Part shown: positions 31,839 through 39,394 of the stretch, piece after piece | Position numbering within the stretch: position 1 is the stretch's first letter | Layout: every line of letters begins with the position of its first letter | NCBI GenBank assembly: GCA_014874485.1 | Contig: JADBJK010000001.1 | Coordinates: 1 to 46,675, forward strand | DNA from: Chloroflexota bacterium | Lineage (GTDB): Bacteria; Chloroflexota; Anaerolineae; DTLA01 | Direction of reading: 5' to 3' | Length of the DNA: 46,675 nt | Position numbers and translations under genes: made by a program | The notes under the pieces: generated by a model | Databases searched by the model: none | The model's input: only the letters and a program-made list of their open reading frames with translations | What the model was told of the DNA's origin: nothing

Positions 31839-32330
31839 ATGGTTCCGATCATTTCCGTAGTGGGTAAGTCTGGGGCAGGCAAGACGACGTTTCTGGAGAA
31901 ACTGGTTCGGGAACTGAAGCGGCGAGGGATACGGGTGGCCGTGATCAAGCACGACACCCATGGGTTTGACATTGACAAGCCGGGGAAAGACACCTGGCGC
32001 ATGGCGCAGGCCGGGAGCGACGCGGTGGTCATCTCCTCGCCCTTCAAGATGGCGCTCATCAAGACCGTGGATCACGACATGACGCCGGACGAGATCGCGG
32101 TGTACCTGGACGGCGACGTGGACATCATCCTCACGGAAGGGTACAAACGCGGCGACAAGCCGAAGATAGAGGTTTCGCGGTCGGAGGTCAGCCACGAACT
32201 GCTCTGTTCAGAGGAGGAACTGGTGGCGTTGGTTACCGATCAGCAGTTCAACATGGCCGTGCCGCAGTTCGGACTGGACGATGTAGCGGGTGTGGCAAGC
32301 CTGCTGGAGCGGCACATCTTGCATCGGTAG
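31839..32330 (+). CDS. mobB: Molybdopterin-guanine dinucleotide adaptor MobB
   Basis: 163 residues. Walker A GKSGAGKTT is at 9-17, then VAVIKHDTHGFDIDKPGKDT and DIILTEGYKR, both characteristic of MobB. It binds GTP and assists MobA in attaching GMP to the pterin. AGGAG precedes the ATG, 24 bp after moeA. The adjacent mobA begins 10 bp after its stop. Confidence 0.92.
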   Translation: MVPIISVVGKSGAGKTTFLEKLVRELKRRGIRVAVIKHDTHGFDIDKPGKDTWRMAQAGSDAVVISSPFKMALIKTVDHDMTPDEIAVYLDGDVDIILTEGYKRGDKPKIEVSRSEVSHELLCSEEELVALVTDQQFNMAVPQFGLDDVAGVASLLERHILHR

Positions 32331-32340
32331 GAGGTTGGCT

Positions 32341-32976
32341 GTGCGAGAGCCGATCAGTGGGATTGTGCTGGCGGGGGGCAAGAGCAGACGAATGGGGCAG
32401 GACAAGACCCAAATACGGCTGGATTCGGGTCTCAGCCTGCTGGAACATGCCGTAGCACGGGTGGCCGAGGTGGCCGATGAGGTCGTTGTTGTTACGGCGG
32501 GCTCGCGCGGGAATCTGCCGAACGTCCGCTGGGCGAACGACGTGTACCCGGGGGCCGGCCCGCTCGGCGGCATCTACGCAGGGCTTCTCGCGTGCGCCTG
32601 GGACCACGCGCTGGTCGTCGCCTGCGATATGCCGTTTCTGAGCGTGGATTTGCTGCGGTACATGGTGGAATTGCCGCGAGACTACGATGTACTGCTGCCA
32701 AGCCTTCCGCGGGGCGTTGAGCCGTTGCACGCCGTGTACGGCAGAAGGTGCCTGGAACCCGCGCGGGAACTGCTTGAGGCGGGCGAGTACTGCATCCTGG
32801 ACCTCTACGAAAGGGTCAGGGTGCGGTACGTGGGTCCTGAGGAGATCGCCATATATGATCCGGACGGCCGCTCGTTCTTCAACATCAACACGCCGGACCA
32901 GTTGCGGCAGGCGCGGAATATGAGCCGCCGAATCCTGGAACGCCGGGGTGCCACGATCAGCGGCAGGGAGGGCTAG
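32341..32976 (+). CDS. mobA: Molybdenum cofactor guanylyltransferase MobA
   Basis: 211 residues. The nucleotide-binding signature LAGGKSRRMGQDK is at the N-terminus, then GPLGGIYAGL and VVACDMPFL with the metal-binding Asp, and FFNINTPDQL at the end. MobA makes the bis-MGD form of Moco used by DMSO-reductase-type enzymes, so it directly serves the two catalytic subunits upstream. Start GTG 32341 follows TAGGAGGTT. It ends 3 bp before the ECF ATPase gene, suggesting one transcript. Confidence 0.93.
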   Translation: MREPISGIVLAGGKSRRMGQDKTQIRLDSGLSLLEHAVARVAEVADEVVVVTAGSRGNLPNVRWANDVYPGAGPLGGIYAGLLACAWDHALVVACDMPFLSVDLLRYMVELPRDYDVLLPSLPRGVEPLHAVYGRRCLEPARELLEAGEYCILDLYERVRVRYVGPEEIAIYDPDGRSFFNINTPDQLRQARNMSRRILERRGATISGREG

Positions 32977-32979
32977 AGC

Positions 32980-34464
32980 GTGCAACAGGGTGTGGCTGTC
33001 GCAGCAGGTTTGCATCGTTTACCGGCCGTTGAGCCGCAGGCCGTGGTACGGGTTGAGGACCTGACGGTAGCGTATGGGGGCGAAGCGGCGCTACGCAACG
33101 TTACCCTTACTGTGCGTGAGGGGGAGTTCGTGCTGGTAACCGGCGCGTCGGGGTGTGGCAAGACGACCCTGGCCCGGTGCCTGAACGGGCTGATCCCTCA
33201 CCTCATTCCCGCGCGTGTCGCCGGGAGGATAGAGGTCGCGGGCCTGAACCCGCTGGAGTGCGAGGTGCGAGACATGGCGTCGCGCGTGGGCATGGTGTTC
33301 CAGGTGCCCGAGACGCAGTTGTTCAACCTCACGGTGGAGGAGGAGGTGGCCTTTGGCTGTCGCAATCTTGGGTTGCCGCACGAAGAGGTGGCGCGGCGTA
33401 CCGATTTCGCCCTTGCTGGGGTGGGGCTGGAAGCGCTGCGCAGGCGCGCGCTGCACCAGTTGTCGGGCGGAGAGAAGCAGTTGACCGCCATCGCCTCGGT
33501 GCTGGCGATGCAGCCGCGGGTCATGGTCTTGGACGAACCGCTGTCCAGTGTGGACATGCACGGCGTGCGGCGTGTCATGAATGTGCTGGCCCACCTGAAC
33601 AGGGCTATGGGTATGACGGTGATCCTGATTGAGCACCGGACGCATCAGGCGGCGGAGTTCGCGAGCCGCGTTTTGGTGCTGGACAAGGGGGAAGTTGTTC
33701 TGGATGGCGGGCCGGAGGTGCTGTGGGAACAGGGGGCCTTTCTGGCAAGCCTGGGCGTTCGCGTACCCGGGGAGACTGCTAGACCCGCCGTGCCGTTTGG
33801 CCACGCGGCTGCCAAGAGCGGCGAGGTCGTCGTCTCGGTGCGCGACGTGCAGTTCGCGTACCGAGACCGGCCTGTGCTTCAGGGAGTTTCCCTGGACGTG
33901 CGGCGCGGCGAGTTCCTGGCGCTGGTGGGCGACAGCGGGGCCGGGAAGACCACGCTCGCGCACGTGATCGCCGGGGTACTGAAACCGGCTGGCGGGACCG
34001 TTCGCGTCAACGGCCACAACGGCGGCGGGCACAACGGGAACAAGGTGGGACTCCTCCTCCAGAACCCCATTGAGCATCTGTTCTGCGACAGGGTTGAAGA
34101 AGAAATCCGTTTCGGCCCCGAGAACTTCGGCTGGCGGGCAGAGGACCTGGTAGAGGAAACCCTTGAGCGCACCAACCTTCGGGATGTGAGGGACAGGGAG
34201 GTGCACCGTCTGAGCCGAGGACAGCAGCAACGGTTGTCGCTTGCCACGGTGTTGGTGCTGAGGCCGGAGGTGCTGATTCTGGACGAGCCGACCCTCGGGC
34301 AGGATTGGGGGAACCTCACGCGCTTCATGGGTTTCGTCAAGGAATTGCAGGCCGGAGGCTGCACGGTGATCCTCATCACGCACGACTACGACATCGCCGC
34401 GAGATATGCAGATCGCACGGTGCGCCTTTGCGATGGTCGCATCGTAACACAAACAGGAGGATGA
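32980..34464 (+). CDS. ECF transporter, fused double ATPase
   Basis: 494 residues with two complete ABC ATPase domains. The first has Walker A GASGCGKT, signature LSGGEKQ and Walker B VMVLDEP; the second has GDSGAGKT, LSRGQQQR and VLILDEP. The Q-loop stretches FQVPETQLFNLTVEEEV and LLQNPIEHLFCDRVEEEI are typical of energy-coupling factor (EcfA/CbiO) ATPases. The fusion resembles YkoD of YkoEDC-type transporters. It powers the S and T components encoded next. GTG start with GGGAGGG upstream. Confidence 0.88.
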   Translation: MQQGVAVAAGLHRLPAVEPQAVVRVEDLTVAYGGEAALRNVTLTVREGEFVLVTGASGCGKTTLARCLNGLIPHLIPARVAGRIEVAGLNPLECEVRDMASRVGMVFQVPETQLFNLTVEEEVAFGCRNLGLPHEEVARRTDFALAGVGLEALRRRALHQLSGGEKQLTAIASVLAMQPRVMVLDEPLSSVDMHGVRRVMNVLAHLNRAMGMTVILIEHRTHQAAEFASRVLVLDKGEVVLDGGPEVLWEQGAFLASLGVRVPGETARPAVPFGHAAAKSGEVVVSVRDVQFAYRDRPVLQGVSLDVRRGEFLALVGDSGAGKTTLAHVIAGVLKPAGGTVRVNGHNGGGHNGNKVGLLLQNPIEHLFCDRVEEEIRFGPENFGWRAEDLVEETLERTNLRDVRDREVHRLSRGQQQRLSLATVLVLRPEVLILDEPTLGQDWGNLTRFMGFVKELQAGGCTVILITHDYDIAARYADRTVRLCDGRIVTQTGG

Positions 34465-34465
34465 G

Positions 34466-35095
34466 ATGAAATATCGCACGCAGGAATTGGTGTATATCGC
34501 CGTCTTCGGGACGATCTGGGGTGTGGTGGAGATGACCCTGGGATCGTACCTGCACGTGCTGAACGTGCCGCAGTCTGGGACGTTGCTCGCGGGCATGGGG
34601 ATGGCGGTACTGGTGGTGGGGCGGACGTTCGTGCCCAAGCGGGGCGCCACGCTTCTGATGGGAGTGGTGGCGATGTTCATCAAGATGTTCTCGCTGGGCG
34701 GGATCGTCATTAACCCGATGTTGGGCATCTTCATGGAGGCACTGCTCGCAGAAGTGGGGTTTGGATGGGGGATGCCGACGCGGTGGCGGGCCATGCTGGG
34801 TGGCGCGCTAGGTGTGTCGTGGATCATCGTACATCCGTTCATCACCCAGGGTATCGCTGCAGGATGGGGCATCGTGCGGGTGTACACCTGGCTGGTGGAG
34901 ACGGGTGCGCGGCTGTTTGGGATTTCCACGCGGGCGGCTTTGCTGATCTTTGTCTTGTTGTGCCTCACCAAGCCGGTTACGGGAGCGGTTGGCGGGTGGC
35001 TTGGATGGGAGATGACCGCAGCGGTGCGCAGGCGGCTGGGACGAGGCCCGCTCGCTGCGGAAGCGAAAACTATTCTACCGGAGGGGAAGCAATGA
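34466..35095 (+). CDS. ECF transporter S component (substrate-binding membrane subunit)
   Basis: 209 residues, about six hydrophobic helices, with the N-terminal pattern ELVYIAVFGTIWGVVEMTLG, GMAVLVVGRTFVPKRGATLLMG and PMLGIFMEALLAEVGFG. The size and pattern fit ECF S components, which bind vitamins or metals. The substrate is not evident: it is not clearly a known vitamin S component. Location behind mobA and under the candidate Moco leader suggests a link to molybdate, tungstate or a pterin, but this is inference. ATG follows AGGAGG, 1 bp after the ATPase gene. Confidence 0.75.
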   Translation: MKYRTQELVYIAVFGTIWGVVEMTLGSYLHVLNVPQSGTLLAGMGMAVLVVGRTFVPKRGATLLMGVVAMFIKMFSLGGIVINPMLGIFMEALLAEVGFGWGMPTRWRAMLGGALGVSWIIVHPFITQGIAAGWGIVRVYTWLVETGARLFGISTRAALLIFVLLCLTKPVTGAVGGWLGWEMTAAVRRRLGRGPLAAEAKTILPEGKQ

Positions 35096-35553
35096 GGAAG
35101 GCGTTCGTAGTCGGATTGGTTCTGGCAGTTTTGCTTGCCGGATGCGAGGCCGGCTCTGGAACGAGCGGCACTTCGGATTGGAGCGTTACGGTTACCTCGG
35201 CTGCCGGGACGAAAGCGCTGACGCTGGCGCACCTGAAGGCGTTGCCGCAGACGGAGGTGGAGTTCTTGTCCAAGGAGACCGGGACGACCAACAAGTACAA
35301 AGGCCCTGCGTTGAAGGAGGTCCTCGAGGCAGCGGGTGTGGACCTGTCGTCGGTGCAGGCGGTGGACGTGGAGGCTGAGGACGGGTTCTTCGCCACGTTC
35401 AGCCGGGACCTGGCGCTGAGGGATAACGTAATCCTGGCCGTGCAGATGGACGGCGGCGCATTGCCTGCCGAGATGGGCACGGCTCGCACGATTGCTCCGG
35501 GCGAAGGTACCAAGTTCCAGGTCAAGTATGTCAAGCGCATCACCGTGAAGTGA
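35092..35553 (+). CDS. Sulfite-oxidase-fold lipoprotein within the ECF operon
   Basis: 153 residues. A signal peptide ends in a lipobox LLAGC18, so the mature protein is lipid-anchored outside the cell membrane. The rest matches the molybdopterin-binding oxidoreductase fold in short form: LTLAHLKALPQTEVEF, KYKGPALKEVLEAAGVDL, VEAEDGFFATFSRDLAL, NVILAVQMDGG. There is no Cys after the lipobox, so the catalytic Mo-ligand Cys of sulfite oxidases is missing and enzyme activity is unlikely; a binding role is more plausible. ATG overlaps the previous stop (ATGA) and its stop overlaps the next start (GTGA). Confidence 0.75.
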   Translation: MRKAFVVGLVLAVLLAGCEAGSGTSGTSDWSVTVTSAAGTKALTLAHLKALPQTEVEFLSKETGTTNKYKGPALKEVLEAAGVDLSSVQAVDVEAEDGFFATFSRDLALRDNVILAVQMDGGALPAEMGTARTIAPGEGTKFQVKYVKRITVK

Positions 35554-36302
35554 AAGGCAGGTTGCGGATGGAGAACGCAGAGGCGCGTCCTCGGGTGGGG
35601 CTCGGCGACTGGAGCATCTGGGGGTCGGTGTTCTTCCTGGTGTCCTCTCTTGCGGCAACCATGGCTCTGCGGGGAGGCTGGGCATTGCTGGGGCTGGCGT
35701 ACGTGGCGGCGTGGGCAAGCCTGATGTCGCCGACGGCCGTGCACAGCCTGAAGAGGCGGCGCTTCTGGTTCTTTCTGGTGTCCGTAACGGTGATTAGCGT
35801 GTTGGCGATGGGAGGAGAGGAGACCGTCGCAATTGCGGGGCTGAACCTATCCAAGGTGGGGTTGTCCGCAGGGTTCGGTATGGCGGTGCGGGCGACGACG
35901 ATCATCTTGGCGACGACGGCGTTCGCCCGCACGGCCTCCATCGGGGGACTCTCCGCGTTGTTCGCTCGGCTCGGCGTAACCGAGATTGGGTTCCTCCTCG
36001 GGATTGCCGTGAACCTGGTTCCGCTGATTCAGCGTACCGCGTCTAGCGCATTGGTGGCGATGCAACTGCGGGGTGGGTTCAGGCGCAAGCGGCTGGAGGC
36101 CGTGAAGCGGCTGGTGGTAACGATTCTCGTCAACACGCTGCGCCACAGCGAGGATATTGTGTGCGCGGCCGAGGCGCGGGCCTTTGGCGGTGCTCCGCCT
36201 TCCGTGGAGCCGGTAGCCCTGACCCGCGCAGACCGTGTGCTCATGATCGCTTCCGTTGTTTTCTACGGAGTGGTGGTGTTGTTGCAGGTGGCAACAGCGT
36301 AA
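35550..36302 (+). CDS. ecfT: ECF transporter T component (EcfT/CbiQ family)
   Basis: 250 residues from the GTG at 35550 or 244 from ATG 35568. Five or so membrane helices, and cytoplasmic coupling motifs typical of EcfT: ALVAMQLRGGFRRKR and ICAAEARAFG-like (CAAEARAFGG). It links the ATPase dimer to the S component. It completes the A-S-lipoprotein-T set and ends the plus-strand run that began at 21 kb. Confidence 0.85.
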   Translation: MKGRLRMENAEARPRVGLGDWSIWGSVFFLVSSLAATMALRGGWALLGLAYVAAWASLMSPTAVHSLKRRRFWFFLVSVTVISVLAMGGEETVAIAGLNLSKVGLSAGFGMAVRATTIILATTAFARTASIGGLSALFARLGVTEIGFLLGIAVNLVPLIQRTASSALVAMQLRGGFRRKRLEAVKRLVVTILVNTLRHSEDIVCAAEARAFGGAPPSVEPVALTRADRVLMIASVVFYGVVVLLQVATA

Positions 36303-36537
36303 CAGGCGGGATGTGCTCCGGGCCAAATCTGGGATAAGAGCCGACCTACAACTGCGAACGGCCGCACGCTGCGACAGGGCTGTTCCGACACTCAGTGGCT
36401 GCGCGGCGCAAAGGGTGCGGTCTACGGAGTGGGGATATAAGCAGGATCGCGCTTCTCTGTAGGAACCGGCCTGTATCTCCATGAGCAGATTGTTGGGGTT
36501 TCCTGGGAAGCACGGCCCTAGAATCCCAGCGCCGCTC
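36303..36537. other. Convergent intergenic gap
   Basis: 235 bp between the ends of the ECF operon and the minus-strand gene at 36538. No terminator hairpin with a T-run, promoter or gene seen. Confidence 0.5.
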
Positions 36538-36951
36538 CTAGAGAATCCGCACCACCACCTGCGGCGCTCGCGGACTCATCTCCTTCCTCGCATCTCGCGC
36601 CTCCGCAAGCGAGGCTACCAACTTCTCCGCCCTCTGCCGCAGAGCAAGCAGATGTCCTCTCAAAGTCTCCTCGGGCTGATCTGCAATCCGCTCATAGAAT
36701 GGATCGTCCGGCGTCGGCCGCAGCCCCTCGGCAGATACCAGTCCCAGCAGCGGCGCGAACGGATAGCCGTGCCGCTTGAGGTTGTCAACCGCGTCCTCGG
36801 TGAACGCAGCCGGCATGGCCTCGTCCCTGAACATGCCTGTTTGCTGCGCCATCGCCAGTTCTACCAGAGCCGCCTGGACCAGCACGCGGAGCGCCTGGAA
36901 TGACGGGCAACCGCGACGTGGAAACGGCTTGACCCTGCAAATCACGGACAT
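36538..36951 (-). CDS. Hypothetical protein, 137 aa
   Basis: Starts MSVICRVKPFPRRGC; a later start at MAQQTG is possible. The body reads as a soluble helical protein (FTEDAVDNLKRHGYPFAPLLG, then a charged helix LLALRQRAEKLVASLAEARDA). Codon use is GC-rich at third positions, like the neighbours, so it is probably a real gene or a recent remnant. No family recognised. It lies downstream of the Rhs remnant, separated by a hairpin, in the same order as the small gene behind the Rhs cassette at 1.1 kb. It has no membrane helices, so it is not the same protein. Confidence 0.5.
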   Translation of the reverse strand: MSVICRVKPFPRRGCPSFQALRVLVQAALVELAMAQQTGMFRDEAMPAAFTEDAVDNLKRHGYPFAPLLGLVSAEGLRPTPDDPFYERIADQPEETLRGHLLALRQRAEKLVASLAEARDARKEMSPRAPQVVVRIL

Positions 36952-36955
36952 CGCA

Positions 36956-36985
36956 AAAGAACCGCGAGCCTCCTCGCGGTTCTTT
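36956..36985. terminator. Strong hairpin with T-runs
   Basis: A perfect 13-bp stem AAAGAACCGCGAG/CTCGCGGTTCTTT with a 4-nt loop; GTTTTG follows on the plus strand and GCGA on the minus. It could end transcription of the minus-strand glycosidase operon after the Rhs remnant, or lie in the leader of the gene at 36951. Confidence 0.7.
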
Positions 36986-37025
36986 GTTTTGTGCGGGGAG
37001 CGGGTGTCGGCACGCGCGGTACCGG

Positions 37026-37211
37026 TTACGCATACCGGTTCAGCGCCTGGGGGTTGCCCGGCTCCGGTACTAGGGTGTCGGGCTGGGTGAAGCGGCCCAG
37101 GGTCGGGTCGTACCAACGCGCGTTGTAAAAGTACAGCCCGATTTTACTCTCTTCCCGCTGGCCTGTAAAGCGGTAGGGGGTGGGGAGTTCGGTTGTGCTG
37201 CGCTGCGCGCA
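37026..37211 (-). pseudogene. Rhs core remnant
   Basis: About 60 codons of Rhs core (TPYRFTGQREES, YNARWYDPTLGRFTQPDT, GNPQALNRYA) ending in a stop at 37026. No N-terminal part and no C-terminal domain are present. Nearly identical at DNA level to 319-490. It begins 17 bp after the GH3 stop. Clearly a broken piece left by rearrangement or insertion. Confidence 0.85.
37039..37210 (-). repeat. Rhs core repeat, long copy C
   Basis: The partner of the repeat at 319-490, about 36.7 kb away in the same orientation; the part at 37108-37185 also matches 1948-2025. Confidence 0.85.
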
Positions 37212-37227
37212 GCAACCCGGCCGGCTC

Positions 37228-39339
37228 CTACAGCGCAAACTCGCCCCGCAGCCCGCCCTGGCTATGGGGGACAATCCACACGTGGAAGTTCCCCGGCTCC
37301 ACGCCCCGCGTGCCGTCGGCGCGCGTGAATGCGAGCATGTCCTCGGTGATGGTGAAGGTAACTTTGCGGGTCTCCCCCGGGCGCAAATCCACCGCCTGAA
37401 AGTCCTTCAACTCCCGCACCGGTCGGGTGAGCGATCCGACCAGGTCGCGCACGTAGAGTTGCACCACCTCGCGACCGGCGCGCGGGCCCGTGTTCGTGAT
37501 TTCCGCGCTCACCGTGATCCTGTTGCGCAACGTGGCGTCGCTGACGCGCAGGTTGTTGTATCGGAACGTGGTGTAGGTGAGCCCGTACCCGAACGGGTAC
37601 AGCGGACCGGATGGCAGGTCTATGTACCGGGTTCGGAATGCGCCGTCGGCTACGATGGGGCGGCCCGAGTTCTTGTGGTTGTAGTAGATGGGCACCTGGC
37701 CGGTTGCCCGCGGGAAGGTGATGGGCAGCCGCCCGCTCGGGGCCTCGTACCCGAACAGGATTTCGGCCAGCGCCGCGCCGCCCTCTATCCCCGGATGCCA
37801 GGCGTAGAGCAGGGCGTGCACCTGGGCGACCTGGCGCGTGAGTGCCAGCGGGCGTCCCGCGAATACCACCAGGACGGTCGGTTTGCCCAGGGCCGCCATG
37901 GCCTCCACGAACTCGGCCTGGCCCGCCGGGAGCGTCAGGTCGCTGACGTTGGCGTTCTCGCCCGAACGGCTGGGGTGCTCGCCAAGCACCAGGACCACGG
38001 CGTCCGCGTGGTGCGCCACGTGCAGGGCCAGGTCAACGTGCGTCTCAAACATCAGTTCCACGTCCCTGGGCGCTGCTTGCCGGAGCGCCTCGCTCAGCGG
38101 GACGGCGTCCTCGGCGCGCCCGTCCAGCGTCCACGTGCCGAACAGTTCGCCGCGGGCGTGGGCGAAGTTCCCCGTGACCAGAATCCTGCGGAACCCCTGG
38201 AGTGGCAGGAGACCGTCCTCATTCTTCAGCAGCACCATGCACTGGCGGGCGAACCTTCGCGCCAGTTGACGCGACTCGGCCGTCGGCTGGCTGTGCGCGG
38301 CCCGCTGCGGGTCGGCGTAAGGGTGGCTGAAAAGCCCCGCGCGGTGCTTGATGCGCAGGACGCGGCGCACCGCCTCATCAATCTCGTCCACGGGGACCTT
38401 GCCATCGCGCACGCTGGCTGCCAGGGTCTCCAGATATGCCCGGCTGACCATGTCCATGTCCACGCCGGCATGGAGGGCGATGCGGGCGGCCTCGGCCCTG
38501 TCTTCGGCCACGCCGTGCTGGATGAGTTCCGCGACCGAATCCCAGTCCGAGACCACGAAGCCGTCAAAGCCCCACTCGCCGCGCAGAATATCGGTCAGCA
38601 GATGTCGGTTCGCCGTGGCGGGCGTGCCGTTGAGGTCCACGAAAGCCGACATGAGCGTGCCGACGCCAGCGCGGACGGCGCTCTCAAACGGGGGCAGGTA
38701 GATGTCGCGCAGGGTGGGCTCGGAGATTTCGCTGTTCTCGTAGTCGCGCCCGCCCTCGGCAGCGCCGTACCCCGCGTAGTGTTTGGCGCAGGCAACGAGC
38801 GTGTCGGGGCGCGACAGGTCTTCGCCCTGGAACCCGCGGACGACGGCGGCCGCCATGCGGCTGGCCAGCGTCGGGTCTTCGCCGAATCCCTCGGCCACGC
38901 GGCCCCAGCGCGGGTCTCGCGCGATGTCCACCGCGGGGGCAAAGGTCCAGTGCACCCCTTCGGCGCTGGCTTCGCGGGCGGCCACCGACGCGGCCTCTTC
39001 GGCCAGGGCGGGGTCAAACGCCGCCGCCTGGGCCAGCGGAATCGGGAAGACGGTGCGGTGCCCGTGAATGACGTCCCGCCCGAAGATGAGCGGAATCTTC
39101 AGCCGCGATTGCAGGGCCAGTTGCTGCAGGTAGTTGGCGGTTTCGGCCCTGGTTGTCGTTCGCGCTCCCTGCTCGGTCAGCACCCCTGACGACCCGTTGA
39201 GGATGGAACCCACCTTGCCCTGACGGAGCATGTCGGGGTCAAAGTCGGGGCCCACGGTGATCTGATTGAGTTGCCCGATCTTCTCGTCTAGCGTCATCTG
39301 TGAGAGCAGGTGCTCGGTGAAACTCTCGGTGTCTGGCAT
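37228..39339 (-). CDS. Glycoside hydrolase family 3 beta-glycosidase
   Basis: 703 residues of BglX-like design: GH3 TIM-barrel (residues about 1-330), alpha/beta sandwich (about 350-560) and fibronectin-III-like C-terminal domain (about 600-695). Catalytic nucleophile D265 is in GFVVSDWDS; KHY at 186-188 and GRDVIHGH at 87-94 line the sugar pocket. No signal peptide, so it probably acts on imported oligosaccharides in the cytoplasm. AGAGGAG precedes the ATG. Last glycosidase of the operon. Beta-glucosidase is most likely, but xylosidase or other activities are possible. Confidence 0.9.
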   Translation of the reverse strand: MPDTESFTEHLLSQMTLDEKIGQLNQITVGPDFDPDMLRQGKVGSILNGSSGVLTEQGARTTTRAETANYLQQLALQSRLKIPLIFGRDVIHGHRTVFPIPLAQAAAFDPALAEEAASVAAREASAEGVHWTFAPAVDIARDPRWGRVAEGFGEDPTLASRMAAAVVRGFQGEDLSRPDTLVACAKHYAGYGAAEGGRDYENSEISEPTLRDIYLPPFESAVRAGVGTLMSAFVDLNGTPATANRHLLTDILRGEWGFDGFVVSDWDSVAELIQHGVAEDRAEAARIALHAGVDMDMVSRAYLETLAASVRDGKVPVDEIDEAVRRVLRIKHRAGLFSHPYADPQRAAHSQPTAESRQLARRFARQCMVLLKNEDGLLPLQGFRRILVTGNFAHARGELFGTWTLDGRAEDAVPLSEALRQAAPRDVELMFETHVDLALHVAHHADAVVLVLGEHPSRSGENANVSDLTLPAGQAEFVEAMAALGKPTVLVVFAGRPLALTRQVAQVHALLYAWHPGIEGGAALAEILFGYEAPSGRLPITFPRATGQVPIYYNHKNSGRPIVADGAFRTRYIDLPSGPLYPFGYGLTYTTFRYNNLRVSDATLRNRITVSAEITNTGPRAGREVVQLYVRDLVGSLTRPVRELKDFQAVDLRPGETRKVTFTITEDMLAFTRADGTRGVEPGNFHVWIVPHSQGGLRGEFAL

Positions 39340-39394
39340 GTTGTGCTCCTCTGGAATGATTTAGGGATGGAATGGCCGCGATGGGAGCAGCGCG

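Noticed and set aside
37180-39189. 669-codon open frame on the plus strand
   Set aside because: It is the antisense shadow of the GH3 gene, which has a full domain set, catalytic residues and a ribosome binding site; the plus-strand product has no recognisable motifs.
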